Counted from the stretch's first letter, positions 35,719 to 44,436 are shown. The stretch: DNA of 64,000 nt from an uncultured Bacteroidales bacterium (GCA_903903985.1 CAIVAT010000122.1:1-64000), one strand, 5' to 3'. Numbers and translations are program-made. The notes: generated by a model from the letters alone, not told the origin.

Positions 35719-36798
35719 ATGAGCATACATCTGAAAAAAGAGTTTGCCTGGTCATTGCTGGTCCCTACCAGCATGGGGGTGCGCATCAGCCCGTTGGCAG
35801 GGCAACCTGTACATTGCAGCACTACTTTTAGCATGCAGGCGACAAGTGCTGAAACCAATGTGGCAAACATCCCGGCCAGCCTGGGACTGCCGGTGAAAGT
35901 CTTGACCAATTTTGTCAAAGACAGCCCGGTTGCCCTGTTCATAAAAAACAGCCTTGCCGGGCGTCGCATGGCTTATGAAGGAAAAGAAGTGGAACAGGGT
36001 GGCCCCTGGGGATTCCGGCACCAGTTCAACATCGCCGACAGCGGATTTGGCTCCCGTGGCCCGCGCGTACACAACGACCGCGCAGGTGAGGTTGGCCGCA
36101 GCCTGAATGTGAATGATTTTGACCTGGCACGGATCTTTGAAAAAGAGGGCGTTCAAATCATGCACCTTTCCGGCCTGATCGCTGCGTTATCGCCGGAAAC
36201 AGGAGCCTTTTGCCTTGAACTGGCGCGTGCAGCCAGGCGGACAGATACCCGGATTTCGTTTGACCTGAACTTCCGTGCTTCATTCTGGAAGGGACGTGAA
36301 GAGGAATTGCATGGTATTTTTACTGAAATCGCCGGTGTTTCTGATATCCTGGTGGGAAATGAAGAAGATTTTCAGCTTTGCCTTGGTATTGAAGGACCAG
36401 CGGCAGGCGGGAACAGCATTGGTTCGCAGCTTGGCAGTTTTAAAATGATGATAACCCATGCAAAGGAAGCCTTCCCGAATGCTTCGGTATTTGCGACCAC
36501 CTTGCGGCAGGTTGTGAGCGCAAATCAACATTTATGGGGTGCGATCATGCACGAAGGGAACACCTGGCATGTGGCCGAGCCACGCGAAATTACCGTTCTT
36601 GACCGCATTGGCGGTGGTGATGGTTTTGTTGGCGGATTGCTTTACGGAATTCTCAGGGACTGGGAACCGGAAAAGTGGTTGCAGTTTGGTTGGGCAAGTG
36701 GAGCACTTGCCACTACCTTTTTAACCGATTATGCCCAACCTGCCGATGAGGAAATGGTCTGGAGCATCTGGAAAGGAAATGCACGGGTAAGCCGTTAA
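35719..36798 (+). CDS. PfkB-family sugar-acid kinase (KDG kinase or possibly gluconokinase)
   Basis: The 359-residue protein has the ribokinase fold. The PfkB signature is IGGGDGF with the catalytic Asp301 near the C-terminus, and the sugar-binding segment FDLNFRASFW resembles 2-dehydro-3-deoxygluconate kinases (usual FDLNYRxxLW). In the classical pathway it would phosphorylate KDG made by UxuA. In this operon no dehydratase is present, whereas the LarA homologue and Gnd are. A role as gluconate kinase is therefore worth testing. It is 66 bp after uxuB and 22 bp before the next gene. Confidence 0.75.
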   Translation: MSIHLKKEFAWSLLVPTSMGVRISPLAGQPVHCSTTFSMQATSAETNVANIPASLGLPVKVLTNFVKDSPVALFIKNSLAGRRMAYEGKEVEQGGPWGFRHQFNIADSGFGSRGPRVHNDRAGEVGRSLNVNDFDLARIFEKEGVQIMHLSGLIAALSPETGAFCLELARAARRTDTRISFDLNFRASFWKGREEELHGIFTEIAGVSDILVGNEEDFQLCLGIEGPAAGGNSIGSQLGSFKMMITHAKEAFPNASVFATTLRQVVSANQHLWGAIMHEGNTWHVAEPREITVLDRIGGGDGFVGGLLYGILRDWEPEKWLQFGWASGALATTFLTDYAQPADEEMVWSIWKGNARVSR

Positions 36799-36820
36799 TC
36801 TTTAATTACATGGGAAACCA

Positions 36821-38092
36821 ATGATTTATTTCCAGGGTGGTTCGACAAATTCACAGTTAAATTCTGAAACGCTGAGAAAGAGCCTTTTTACAGCGCTCGA
36901 TAAACTTGGCCCGCGGAGCAAAGTGCTGGTCATTCCTCCGGATTTTACCCGTTTTCATTCTTACGCCGGCCTCCTCACTGAAATGGTGTACGAATATTAC
37001 GGCAATGCGGTCACCGATATTCTCCCTGCACTCGGAACCCATACTGCAATGACCGGGACGGAAATCACCACCATGTTTGGAAGTGTTCCACATTCTCTAT
37101 TCAGGGTGCATGACTGGCGGAATGATATCGTTACCCTGGGAGAAGTACCTGAGGAATTTGTTCGGACTGTGTCGGAGAATAAAGTCGGGTTTTCATGGCC
37201 GGCACAGGTAAACAAATTGTTGACCGATCCGGCATTTGATCTTATCCTGTCGATCGGGCAGGTTGTGCCTCATGAAGTGATCGGGATGGCCAACTATAAT
37301 AAAAATATTTTCGTAGGAACGGGTGGCCGCGACGGAATCAACAAAAGCCATTTTCTGGGTGCTGCTTATGGAATGGAAAGGATCATGGGCAAGGCGGATA
37401 ACCCGGTACGGCAGGTACTTAATTATGCCTCAGTACATTTTGCGGCCCATCTGCCTATTGTTTATATCCATACCGTGGTTTCAAAATCAACAGACGGGAA
37501 CCTGGGAGTCAACGGGCTTTTCATTGGAGATGATCAGGAGTGTTTTACCGGCGCTTCCGCCTTATCGATGCAGGTCAATTTTGAACGGGTAGAAGAAACC
37601 CTGAAAAAGGTGGTCGTTTACCTTGATCCTGAAGAGTTTAAAAGCACCTGGCTGGGCAATAAAAGCATTTACCGCACACGCATGGCAATTGCCGACGGTG
37701 GGGAACTGATCATCCTGGGCCCGGGGATCCAAACATTCGGAGAGGACAAGGAAATCGACCGCCTGATAAGAAAGTATGGTTACCGTTCCACCCCTGAGAT
37801 ACTGAAAATGGTCTGGGAAAATGAAGACCTTGCAAACAACCTCAGCGCTGCTGCCCATCTGATCCATGGCTCTTCGGAAAATCGATTTAAAATTACGTAT
37901 TGTCCCGGCCATCTTACTCGTGAGGAAATTGAAGGCGTGAATTTTCATTATGCAGACCTGGCATCGATGTTGAAAAAGTACAATCCTGCTCTGCTGCACG
38001 ATGGATTCAACCAGGTTGGTGATGAAAAGGTGTTTTTCATTTCCAATCCGGCCCTTGGCTTATGGGCACATGAGAGCCGACTCGTACCATAA
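36821..38092 (+). CDS. LarA-family nickel-dependent hydroxyacid racemase/epimerase
   Basis: The 423-residue protein belongs to the lactate-racemase superfamily (DUF2088 N-terminal domain), whose members use a nickel-pincer nucleotide covalently bound to Lys. Compared with LarA of Lactobacillus (His108, His174, Lys184, His200), I find His74 in LGTHTAMT, His151 in VVPHEVIG, Lys161 in NYNKNIF and His177 in NKSHFLG. The spacings of 10 and 16 residues are exactly as in LarA. The PPDFTR patch (residues 39-44) matches LarA's substrate loop. The superfamily includes D-gluconate 2-epimerases that interconvert gluconate and mannonate. This fits the neighbours uxuB and gnd. Cofactor genes larB, larC and larE are not in the window. 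Confidence 0.8.
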   Translation: MIYFQGGSTNSQLNSETLRKSLFTALDKLGPRSKVLVIPPDFTRFHSYAGLLTEMVYEYYGNAVTDILPALGTHTAMTGTEITTMFGSVPHSLFRVHDWRNDIVTLGEVPEEFVRTVSENKVGFSWPAQVNKLLTDPAFDLILSIGQVVPHEVIGMANYNKNIFVGTGGRDGINKSHFLGAAYGMERIMGKADNPVRQVLNYASVHFAAHLPIVYIHTVVSKSTDGNLGVNGLFIGDDQECFTGASALSMQVNFERVEETLKKVVVYLDPEEFKSTWLGNKSIYRTRMAIADGGELIILGPGIQTFGEDKEIDRLIRKYGYRSTPEILKMVWENEDLANNLSAAAHLIHGSSENRFKITYCPGHLTREEIEGVNFHYADLASMLKKYNPALLHDGFNQVGDEKVFFISNPALGLWAHESRLVP

Positions 38093-38101
38093 TATTTAAA
38101 A

Positions 38102-39235
38102 ATGATAACGATCATTGCAGATGATAAGATTCCGTTCCTGAAAGGTGCCCTGGAACCCTGGGCTTCCATCCGTTATATGAACGGCCGGGAAATTGACCAT
38201 TCAGCCGTGGAACATGCCGATGCCCTGCTCATCAGGACCCGGACCCGGTGCGATGAGGACCTTCTTCATGGCTCACAGGTGAAATTCATTGCTACCGCAA
38301 CCATCGGGTTCGAACATATCAACACCGATTATTGTGATAACCATGCAATTGCCTGGACCAATGCCCCGGGATGCAATGCCGCTTCAGTCCAGCAATATAT
38401 AGCCTCTGTCCTGGCAACCCTGGCCCTCCGGCACGATTTTTCGCTTCGGGGTAAGACACTTGGCATTATCGGGGTCGGACATGTTGGGAAAAAGGTTGAA
38501 ACCCTTGGCCGCCTGCTTGGAATGAAGGTGCTTCTGAACGATCCTCCACGTTGGAGGATGGAAGGGAATGGAGGGTTTGTTTCGCTTGCCAGGCTTCTTG
38601 AAGAATCTGAAATCATTACCCTTCATGTTCCACTGAACAGGACCGGGGAAGATAAAACAGCTCATCTCATCAACAAGGATACACTTGGAAGGATCAAACC
38701 CGGCGCCTGGCTGATCAATTCATCGCGGGGTGAAGTGGTAGAAAGTCATGCATTGCAATCGGCATTATCTGAAGGCAGGCTTTCCGGCGCTGCCCTCGAT
38801 GTCTGGGAAAACGAGCCGGTAGTGGATCCGCAACTTCTTGATAAAGTGACCCTTGCCACAACCCACATTGCCGGGTATTCTGCCGATGGGAAAAGGAACG
38901 GAACCGTTCAGGTGGTGCGGAGCCTGGGAGCACATTTTAATCTGCCGGTCACTTCATGGGACGTCTCCGGGCTCCCTGAACCGTCAGATCTTGCAATCAT
39001 CACTGATTGCCTGGACCAATCCCTGGAAAAACTTGTATGCAAGGCAATCCTGCATACCTATGATGTGATTGAAGACGATGTTCGTTTTCGTACAAATCCC
39101 CTTGATTTCGAATGGCTGAGAGGCAATTATCCTGTGAGGAGAGAATTCCCGGCATATAAAATTATGTTAATGAACGGAAGTGCAGAGGCAAAGGCGATGT
39201 TCCTGGCCCTGGGCTTCCAGGTAGTTGAAATATAG
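38102..39235 (+). CDS. pdxB: 4-phosphoerythronate dehydrogenase
   Basis: The 377-residue protein is a D-2-hydroxyacid dehydrogenase with the Rossmann loop GVGHVG (124-129) and the catalytic triad Arg209 (SSRGE), Glu238 (NEPVVD) and His255 (HIAGYSADGK). The PdxB-specific C-terminal dimer domain carries RGNYPVRREF. PdxB oxidises 4-phospho-D-erythronate in pyridoxal-phosphate synthesis. The GCNAASVQQYI segment (90-100) is also typical. It is unusual that a vitamin-B6 gene sits between the LarA homologue (9-bp gap) and gnd (19-bp gap). Function by homology is strong, but recruitment to sugar-acid catabolism cannot be excluded. Confidence 0.85.
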   Translation: MITIIADDKIPFLKGALEPWASIRYMNGREIDHSAVEHADALLIRTRTRCDEDLLHGSQVKFIATATIGFEHINTDYCDNHAIAWTNAPGCNAASVQQYIASVLATLALRHDFSLRGKTLGIIGVGHVGKKVETLGRLLGMKVLLNDPPRWRMEGNGGFVSLARLLEESEIITLHVPLNRTGEDKTAHLINKDTLGRIKPGAWLINSSRGEVVESHALQSALSEGRLSGAALDVWENEPVVDPQLLDKVTLATTHIAGYSADGKRNGTVQVVRSLGAHFNLPVTSWDVSGLPEPSDLAIITDCLDQSLEKLVCKAILHTYDVIEDDVRFRTNPLDFEWLRGNYPVRREFPAYKIMLMNGSAEAKAMFLALGFQVVEI

Positions 39236-39254
39236 CTTTCTAAAGATTTAATCT

Positions 39255-40709
39255 ATGAGCAAACTCGCAGATATCGGATTGATCGGTCTGGCCGTAATGG
39301 GCGAAAACCTCGTGCTGAACATGGCAGGCAAAGGATTTACGGTAGCCGTTTACAACCGTTCAATTGATAAAGTCGACCATTTTGTGCATGGCCGGGGCAA
39401 TCACAACAATATCATCGGAACCCGTTCGATTGCCGCATTTGTCAGTGCCCTCGAACGGCCCAGGAAGATCATGCTGATGGTAAAAGCCGGCAGCCCCGTG
39501 GATGAATTTATCGAATTGCTGCTTCCATTTCTTGAAAAGGGAGATATTATCATCGACGGCGGCAATTCACACTTTCCTGATTCAAACCGCCGAACGGCAT
39601 ACCTTGAAAGCAAAGGGATTTTGTTTATAGGTACAGGTGTCTCAGGGGGTGAGGAAGGCGCTTTGCGCGGCCCTTCCATCATGCCCGGAGGATCTCCGGC
39701 AGCCTGGCCGTTTGTAAAACCGATATTTCAGGCCATCGCCGCCAAAGTTGGAGAGGGGATTCCATGCTGCGACTGGGTTGGCGAAAACGGAGCAGGCCAT
39801 TTTGTAAAAATGGTCCATAACGGGATCGAGTATGGTGACATGCAGCTGATATGTGAAGCTTACCAGGTGATGCGCGACCTGCTTGGGATGACGGCGCATG
39901 AAATTCATGAGGTTTTTGCCGAATGGAACGAAGGTGAACTGGGAAGCTACCTGGTGGAGATCACGCGGGATATTTTTGCTTACCGCGATGAGGATGGGTC
40001 TGCACTGGTCGATCACATCCTGGATACAGCAGGCCAAAAAGGAACAGGGAAATGGACGGGCACTGCGGCCCTCGATCTGGGCGTTCCGTTAACATTGATC
40101 GGCGAAGCGGTGTTTGCTCGTTGCCTCTCCTCGCAAAAAGAGGAAAGGGTTGAAGCCTCGAAAATATTGGCCGGGCCGGCACGCAGGCGCATGGATAACC
40201 GAAAGAGTTTCCTGGCCCGTTTAAAAGATGCCCTCTATGCTTCAAAGATCGTATCGTATACCCAGGGTTATCTCCTGATGCGGGCTGCCGCAAAGGAAAA
40301 CAAATGGAACCTGAATTACGGAGGGATCGCACTGATGTGGAGGGGAGGGTGCATCATTCGCTCTGTTTTCCTTGAAAAAATAAGGGATGCTTACACCCTT
40401 GATCCGCAACTTGCAAACCTGATGCTTGACCCGTTTTTCAGGGATAACCTGATGCACATTCAAACAGGTTGGAGAACAGTGATCTCCGAAGCCGTTCTTA
40501 GTGGAATACCAGTACCGGCGATGGCATCGGCCCTGACTTACTATGATGGGTTCAGAACAGCAAAACTGCCTGCAAACCTGCTGCAGGCACAGCGTGATTA
40601 CTTTGGAGCGCATACCTATGAACGCACCGATCGTCCACGCGGAGAATTCTTCCATACCAACTGGACAGGCCACGGTGGAGATACGGCATCAACAACGTAT
40701 AATGTATGA
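39255..40709 (+). CDS. gnd: 6-phosphogluconate dehydrogenase, decarboxylating
   Basis: The 484-residue enzyme oxidatively decarboxylates 6-phosphogluconate to ribulose 5-phosphate. The cofactor loop GLAVMG lies near the start. NRxS-type residues determine NADP: AVYNRSIDKVD. The catalytic Lys185, His188 and Asn189 are in HFVKMVHNGIEYGD. The C-terminal tail ends with the conserved HTNWTGHGG. The length is the usual 470-485. It is not next to zwf or pgl, which would be normal in an oxidative pentose-phosphate operon; it sits inside the uronate operon. This supports a supply of 6-phosphogluconate from a sugar acid. Its stop overlaps an upstream ATG of the next gene. Confidence 0.95.
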   Translation: MSKLADIGLIGLAVMGENLVLNMAGKGFTVAVYNRSIDKVDHFVHGRGNHNNIIGTRSIAAFVSALERPRKIMLMVKAGSPVDEFIELLLPFLEKGDIIIDGGNSHFPDSNRRTAYLESKGILFIGTGVSGGEEGALRGPSIMPGGSPAAWPFVKPIFQAIAAKVGEGIPCCDWVGENGAGHFVKMVHNGIEYGDMQLICEAYQVMRDLLGMTAHEIHEVFAEWNEGELGSYLVEITRDIFAYRDEDGSALVDHILDTAGQKGTGKWTGTAALDLGVPLTLIGEAVFARCLSSQKEERVEASKILAGPARRRMDNRKSFLARLKDALYASKIVSYTQGYLLMRAAAKENKWNLNYGGIALMWRGGCIIRSVFLEKIRDAYTLDPQLANLMLDPFFRDNLMHIQTGWRTVISEAVLSGIPVPAMASALTYYDGFRTAKLPANLLQAQRDYFGAHTYERTDRPRGEFFHTNWTGHGGDTASTTYNV

Positions 40710-40726
40710 TCAATAAAATATTAACA

Positions 40727-41425
40727 ATGAAAAAAAGAATTATCCTGATTTCTCTCTTCATTGCAGGACTATTGCAGGTCTACGCACAGACAAAGAATAA
40801 CCCTAAGCTATTCACTGATTTTTTTAATCAGGACAGCTGCATATTGCTCACCTCAGGCCGCAATACCTATTTTATCCTTGAGCCCGGTTACCAGTTGATA
40901 TTACAGGGTATTGAAGGGAAAGACACTACCCGGCTGATTATTACTGTATTAACTGAAATAAAAAGAATAGGCACCGTTGAAACAAGGGTGGTTGAAGAAA
41001 ATGAATCCGTAAACGGGAAAGTAGTAGAGATTTCCAGGAACTATATGGGCTTTTGCAAACAAACAGGCAGCATTTTTTATTTTGGAGAAGATGTGGATAT
41101 TTATAAAGGAGGAAAAATTGTAAGCCATTCAGGTGGTTGGATTGCAGAAGGAAAAAACAGGGCTGGTATAATGATGCCGGGATTCCCATTGCTTGGAGCA
41201 AGATATTACCAGGAAATTGCTCCCGGAGTTGCCATGGACCGGGCAGAAATTATCAGTATCAGTGAGCAAGTTAACGCACCTGCCGGACCGTTTACGAATG
41301 TAATGAAGATTGAAGAAACAACTCCGCTTGAACCAAAGGACAAAGAATTCAAGCTTTATGCACCCGGTATAGGACTGATCAAAGACGAAAACCTATTGCT
41401 TGTAAAGTATGGCATTAATAAATAA
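40727..41425 (+). CDS. Secreted protein of unknown function in the uronate operon
   Basis: I chose the ATG at 40727, giving the signal peptide KKRIILISLFIAGLLQVYAQ; an in-frame ATG at 40706 overlaps gnd and would add seven residues. The 232-residue mature protein is beta-rich and compact. Its last segment, LYAPGIGLIKDENLLLVKYG, is typical of a family of bacterial secreted proteins without known function that I cannot name with confidence. I see no catalytic motif, lipobox or T9SS tail. Its position between gnd and an SGNH hydrolase suggests a periplasmic accessory role, but no more can be said. Confidence 0.65.
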   Translation: MKKRIILISLFIAGLLQVYAQTKNNPKLFTDFFNQDSCILLTSGRNTYFILEPGYQLILQGIEGKDTTRLIITVLTEIKRIGTVETRVVEENESVNGKVVEISRNYMGFCKQTGSIFYFGEDVDIYKGGKIVSHSGGWIAEGKNRAGIMMPGFPLLGARYYQEIAPGVAMDRAEIISISEQVNAPAGPFTNVMKIEETTPLEPKDKEFKLYAPGIGLIKDENLLLVKYGINK

Positions 41426-42800
41426 AACAGAAGAGTTTACACCTGCCCGGTTGCCCACCTGTCCTCCAGAGCGCCTGGCCTCCAGTCATCCGGACCGCCA
41501 TTTATGGATCACACTTGTAGCCCTTTCACTGGTTTTTTTCAATGTATTTCCGGGTATTTCATCGGGCCAGGATAAGAAGATCGCTGTTTTTGGTTCCTCC
41601 GTCGCAAAGGGTTCAGGCGATACGACCGGAACGGGAGGTTATGCCGGGATGTTTAAAACCCTTCTTGAAAACCGGGGATGGATGGTAGTAAATGTTTCCC
41701 GCGGGGGTGACAATACCGTGAAAATTATGCCGCGGTTTGAAAAGGAGCTGCTGCCTGAAAAACCGGGCTATGTGATCATCGGTTTATCCCTGGGAAACGA
41801 GGGGATTGCCAATGCCTCCGAACTCAAACGAAACAGGATTTTTGAACGGTTCAGAAGCGGAATACTGCACCTGATCAACCTTTGCCGCGAAAACGGGATG
41901 GTTCCGGTTGTAGTGAACTGCTACGCGAGGAATGATTTTAACCAGGAGCAATATGAAGCGGTAAGGAAAATGAACCTGCTGATCAATACCTGGAATGTTG
42001 CAAGTATCAACGCCCTGGGTGCGATCGACGATGGAACCGGAAAGTGGGCAGCGGGATACTGGCATGACAAATCGCATCCGAACGAAAAAGGACACCGGGA
42101 GATTTATTATGCAATCGTCCCTACTTTGTTTGATGCGCTCGGAACAGGAAAGAAGTGCCCCGAAAAGTTCCGTGGAAGCAGCTATCTTTCGGTCTCTTCC
42201 GGGGCTTCAGCCAAACCGCTGGTTTACATTCCCGATGACACGATCCATTCCTTCACGGTCAGTTTCCAGGTTAAAAGCACGGATGAAGGAACTGTCTCGG
42301 CCCTTGCCGGAAAGAATACCCATGTAACCGTGTCATTGGAAAACGGCAGGATCAGGTTTCAAACATCGGCTAATGAAATTTTTGAAGCAGATACTTCGGA
42401 TGAAAACAAAGGATGGCAATATGTAGTGATCAGCTACAGGCATTCGACTGGCCATACTGTTTTCTATGCGAACGGAAAACCCATTGGAATCAGGTCTGGT
42501 CCCCTGGATTTCAGGGAATTGATCCTTGGAGGCAGCGGCAGTGAAATGGTCTCCCCGCCGCAGCAGGCAGGATACAGGGAATTAATGATTTTCCGGTCGG
42601 CCCTGAACACGGATGAAGTGCATGCCCTCTATAATGATCAGTTGCTTCAATCAAGCCTGGAGATCTATGCCCCGCTCAACGATCCCGTATTCCGTGCAGG
42701 AACAGAGGCGGCAAATCGCGCTCAGAGCATGTCGAAACTGATGATCACGGGCAGCCACCTTGTTTCTGCATCAGAGGAAAATGGAGAGACCTCCAAATGA
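41409..42800 (+). CDS. SGNH/GDSL hydrolase with C-terminal LamG-like domain
   Basis: The 463-residue protein has an unusual 30-residue Pro-rich leader before one hydrophobic segment (LWITLVALSLVFFNVF), which serves as a signal anchor or late signal peptide. No alternative start lies between. The SGNH domain (about 55-245) shows block I FGSSVAKGSG with Ser, block II with GGDN, block III LSLGNEG and block V DKSHPNEKGH with Asp/His. Such enzymes are carbohydrate esterases or acyl hydrolases. The C-terminal half (about 255-420) is a concanavalin A/LamG-like beta sandwich with GWQYVVISYRH and YANGKPIG. Its start overlaps the preceding gene by 17 bp. It probably deacylates the glycan in the periplasm. 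Confidence 0.8.
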   Translation: MALINKTEEFTPARLPTCPPERLASSHPDRHLWITLVALSLVFFNVFPGISSGQDKKIAVFGSSVAKGSGDTTGTGGYAGMFKTLLENRGWMVVNVSRGGDNTVKIMPRFEKELLPEKPGYVIIGLSLGNEGIANASELKRNRIFERFRSGILHLINLCRENGMVPVVVNCYARNDFNQEQYEAVRKMNLLINTWNVASINALGAIDDGTGKWAAGYWHDKSHPNEKGHREIYYAIVPTLFDALGTGKKCPEKFRGSSYLSVSSGASAKPLVYIPDDTIHSFTVSFQVKSTDEGTVSALAGKNTHVTVSLENGRIRFQTSANEIFEADTSDENKGWQYVVISYRHSTGHTVFYANGKPIGIRSGPLDFRELILGGSGSEMVSPPQQAGYRELMIFRSALNTDEVHALYNDQLLQSSLEIYAPLNDPVFRAGTEAANRAQSMSKLMITGSHLVSASEENGETSK

Positions 42801-42825
42801 ATATCATCATTAAACTGTCATGTGA

Positions 42826-44226
42826 ATGAAACCTTTTCCTGATAAACACTTCCTGTTGCATGGCCCGCGGGCCATCGAATTGTTCGATCAATTTGCAGCA
42901 GTCCAGCCAATCATCGATTATCACTGCCATCTCAACCCGAAGGATATTGCAGCAGACCGCCGGTTTGAAAATCTTTCCCAGGCCTGGCTTGCCGGCGATC
43001 ATTATAAATGGCGTGCCATGCGCACCAATGGCATTGATGAACGATTCTGTACAGGGGATGCAGATGATTATGAAAAATTCTCAAAATGGGCTGAAACTGT
43101 TCCGTACACCCTGCGCAATCCCCTTTATCACTGGACCCACCTTGAGTTGCAGCGTTATTTCAGCATCTATAAACTGCTGAACCCGGCCACTGCAAGGGAA
43201 ATCTATGATGAAGCTTCAATGAAGCTTAACACCAGCGAATTCTCGGTGAGGAACCTGTTGCGAAAAATGAAGGTGGAACTGGTTTGTACAACCGATGACC
43301 CCATCGATTCTCTCGAGCATCATCGGAAGATCAGGGAAGATCATTTTGAAATCAGCGTGATTCCGGCCTGGCGGCCCGATAAAGCCATCGCAGCTGAGGA
43401 TGTAACTACTTACAACCGGTATCTTGATAAACTGTCGGAAGCTGCCGGAATAGAAATTACACAATTTGATGATCTGCTGGAAGCCCTCCAAATACGCCAT
43501 GACTATTTTCATCAGCATGGCTGCAGGATTTCAGATCATGGACTCGACCGGTTTTATATTAAAGAAAACCTGAAAGGGGAGGTTGGTTCAATATTTAATA
43601 AGTTGCGGAGAGGGCTGTTACTGGACCACCATGATGTCAAAAAGTTCAAATCGGCAATGCTGTATCATTTGGCAATCATGGATCATGAAAAAAACTGGGT
43701 GCAGCAGTATCATATCGGGGCGATGCGCAACAACAACAGCAAGATGTTTAACCTGGTTGGAGCAGATACCGGATTTGATTCGATCGGCGATCTTCCTGTT
43801 GCCGAAAGCATGTCCGTTTTCCTCGACAGGCTGAACAGGGAAGAAAAACTGGCAAAAACCATTTTGTACAACCTGAACCCTGCAGATAATGAAGTGTATG
43901 CCACCATGACCGGCAATTTCCAGGACGGTTCCGTACCCGGGAAAATCCAATGGGGCGCAGGATGGTGGTTCCTCGATCAGAAGGATGGTATTGAAAAGCA
44001 TCTCAATGCCTTATCATCCCTGGGTTTGCTGAGCCGGTTCGTGGGCATGCTGACCGATTCCAGGAGTTTTCTCTCCTTCCCGAGGCATGAGTATTTCAGG
44101 CGGATTCTTTGCAATATTTTAGGAAATGAAATGGAAAGGGGAGAACTCCCTGATGATATCGACCTGGTGGGCAGAATGGTGTCAGCCATTTGTTACCAGA
44201 ATGCCCGGAAATATTTCAATTTCTGA
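42826..44226 (+). CDS. uxaC: Glucuronate isomerase
   Basis: The 466-residue enzyme interconverts D-glucuronate and D-fructuronate (and galacturonate/tagaturonate). The metal-site start is DYHCHLNP with His33 and His35, and the usual AADRRFENLSQAWL follows. CTTDDPIDSLEHH (about 151) and the conserved GAGWWFLDQKDG with LTDSRSFLSFPRHEYFRRI give an unmistakable match. Length is normal. It closes the operon that starts at uxuB and precedes a hexuronate-type transporter by about 210 bp. It is the clearest proof that the locus handles uronic acids. Confidence 0.97.
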   Translation: MKPFPDKHFLLHGPRAIELFDQFAAVQPIIDYHCHLNPKDIAADRRFENLSQAWLAGDHYKWRAMRTNGIDERFCTGDADDYEKFSKWAETVPYTLRNPLYHWTHLELQRYFSIYKLLNPATAREIYDEASMKLNTSEFSVRNLLRKMKVELVCTTDDPIDSLEHHRKIREDHFEISVIPAWRPDKAIAAEDVTTYNRYLDKLSEAAGIEITQFDDLLEALQIRHDYFHQHGCRISDHGLDRFYIKENLKGEVGSIFNKLRRGLLLDHHDVKKFKSAMLYHLAIMDHEKNWVQQYHIGAMRNNNSKMFNLVGADTGFDSIGDLPVAESMSVFLDRLNREEKLAKTILYNLNPADNEVYATMTGNFQDGSVPGKIQWGAGWWFLDQKDGIEKHLNALSSLGLLSRFVGMLTDSRSFLSFPRHEYFRRILCNILGNEMERGELPDDIDLVGRMVSAICYQNARKYFNF

Positions 44227-44387
44227 GTCAACGGAATGTTTCCGGCAGTTTCCATGTGGATTTTCGCCGAACAACTGGTTGAAATATTCTATTCATTCAC
44301 ATTTAGTGCTTTCATACATCCTATGAACTTTTATTGAATCTGTTTTTATAAGCAAATAAAAAACACGAGGTAAACAACCATCAATCT

Positions 44388-44421
44388 GCGGAAATCTGCA
44401 CTTTAATCAGCGGAAATCTGC
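44388..44421 (+). repeat. Two 12-bp direct repeats in front of the hexuronate transporter
   Basis: GCGGAAATCTGC occurs at 44388-44399 and at 44410-44421, 22 bp apart, about two helical turns, and ends 15 bp before the ATG at 44437. The position would suit an operator, but similar word-like repeats occur between genes elsewhere in this window, so a neutral repeat is equally possible. Confidence 0.45.
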
Positions 44422-44436
44422 GTGAAACAAAAATCC

